Positions 63,977 through 64,000 of a stretch of 64,000 bases of DNA are shown piece after piece. Numbering within the stretch: the first letter of the stretch is position 1; each line of letters starts with the position of its first letter. The notes below the pieces were generated by a model. That model did no database searches and was not told the DNA's origin. It worked only from the letters and a program-made list of their open reading frames with translations. This DNA comes from Leptolyngbya sp. 'hensonii' (lineage in GTDB: Bacteria > Cyanobacteriota > Cyanobacteriia > GCF-001939115). Location of the stretch: the NCBI RefSeq assembly GCF_001939115.1, contig NZ_MQTZ01000049.1, forward strand, positions 1 to 64,000, given 5' to 3'. The translations under genes and the position numbers were made by a program.

Positions 63977-64000
63977 ATGTCAGAAGAGCTTCCAACGTCT
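63977..64000 (+). CDS. Possible start of a next gene, cut by the window edge
   Basis: An ATG at 63977 opens a frame of eight codons (MSEELPTS) on the same strand, 15 nt after the glycosyltransferase stop. The frame is too short to identify. It would be the next member of the polysaccharide unit. Confidence 0.25.

Overview
This is a cyanobacterial chromosome segment. The direct signs are a split RNA polymerase beta' subunit (rpoC1 and rpoC2), the photosynthesis genes psbM, petG and cytM, an NTRC-type thioredoxin reductase, a ferredoxin-thioredoxin reductase variable chain, the plastid-type genes ycf35 and ycf46, and many GCGATCGC (HIP1) octamers. The genus cannot be fixed from the sequence alone.

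Layout. 1-1935 is an accessory island. The 5' part of a minus-strand group II intron (1-326) is inserted into an attC-like integron recombination site (327-408). A Fic protein gene follows, then a second attC-like hairpin, so the Fic gene looks like a gene cassette. 1936-31063 is mostly housekeeping: rdgB, tldD, cysS, a His-rich CobW GTPase, small membrane and Fe-S proteins, pyk, a diguanylate cyclase, a pentapeptide protein, an SLH/DUF3747 surface protein, a SpoU methyltransferase, murA, an M48 protease, hspA, a DnaJ/CbpA co-chaperone, a peroxiredoxin, glgC, cytM and petG, a DUF4114 surface protein, ntrC, Uma2, a marR-DUF2993-GerMN cluster and ftrV, with three tRNA genes. 31171-42118 is the minus-strand block rpsT-tatD-rpoB-rpoC1-rpoC2, with a consensus promoter in front of rpoB and a terminator after rpoC2. 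42350-53773 holds hisD, a ferredoxin, psbM, a two-gene transporter-HEAT/cNMP-sensor module, infC, a small RHH-like gene followed by ycf46 and ycf35, and an inositol-phosphatase family enzyme. 53774-64000 is a sensory and surface region: a NACHT NTPase, a giant hybrid histidine kinase whose first GAF has both cysteines of a DXCF cyanobacteriochrome, a single-domain response regulator, small conserved proteins and two family 2 glycosyltransferases.

Links between genes. Redox control recurs (ntrC, ftrV, ferredoxins, peroxiredoxin, cytM). The kinase and the CheY-like protein 28 nt behind it probably form one phosphorelay. The marR, DUF2993 and GerMN genes form one tight transcription unit. A 95-bp dispersed repeat occurs twice, upstream of the dnaJ-like gene and upstream of the DUF3181 gene. 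A 17-bp unit is repeated five times exactly between rpsT and tatD.

The observations most worth a second look are the group II intron in an attC site next to a Fic cassette, the cyanobacteriochrome GAF with its roughly 40-residue insertion, the 95-bp repeat family, and the transporter-HEAT plus cNMP-sensor pair. No CRISPR array, complete insertion sequence or rRNA gene was seen.
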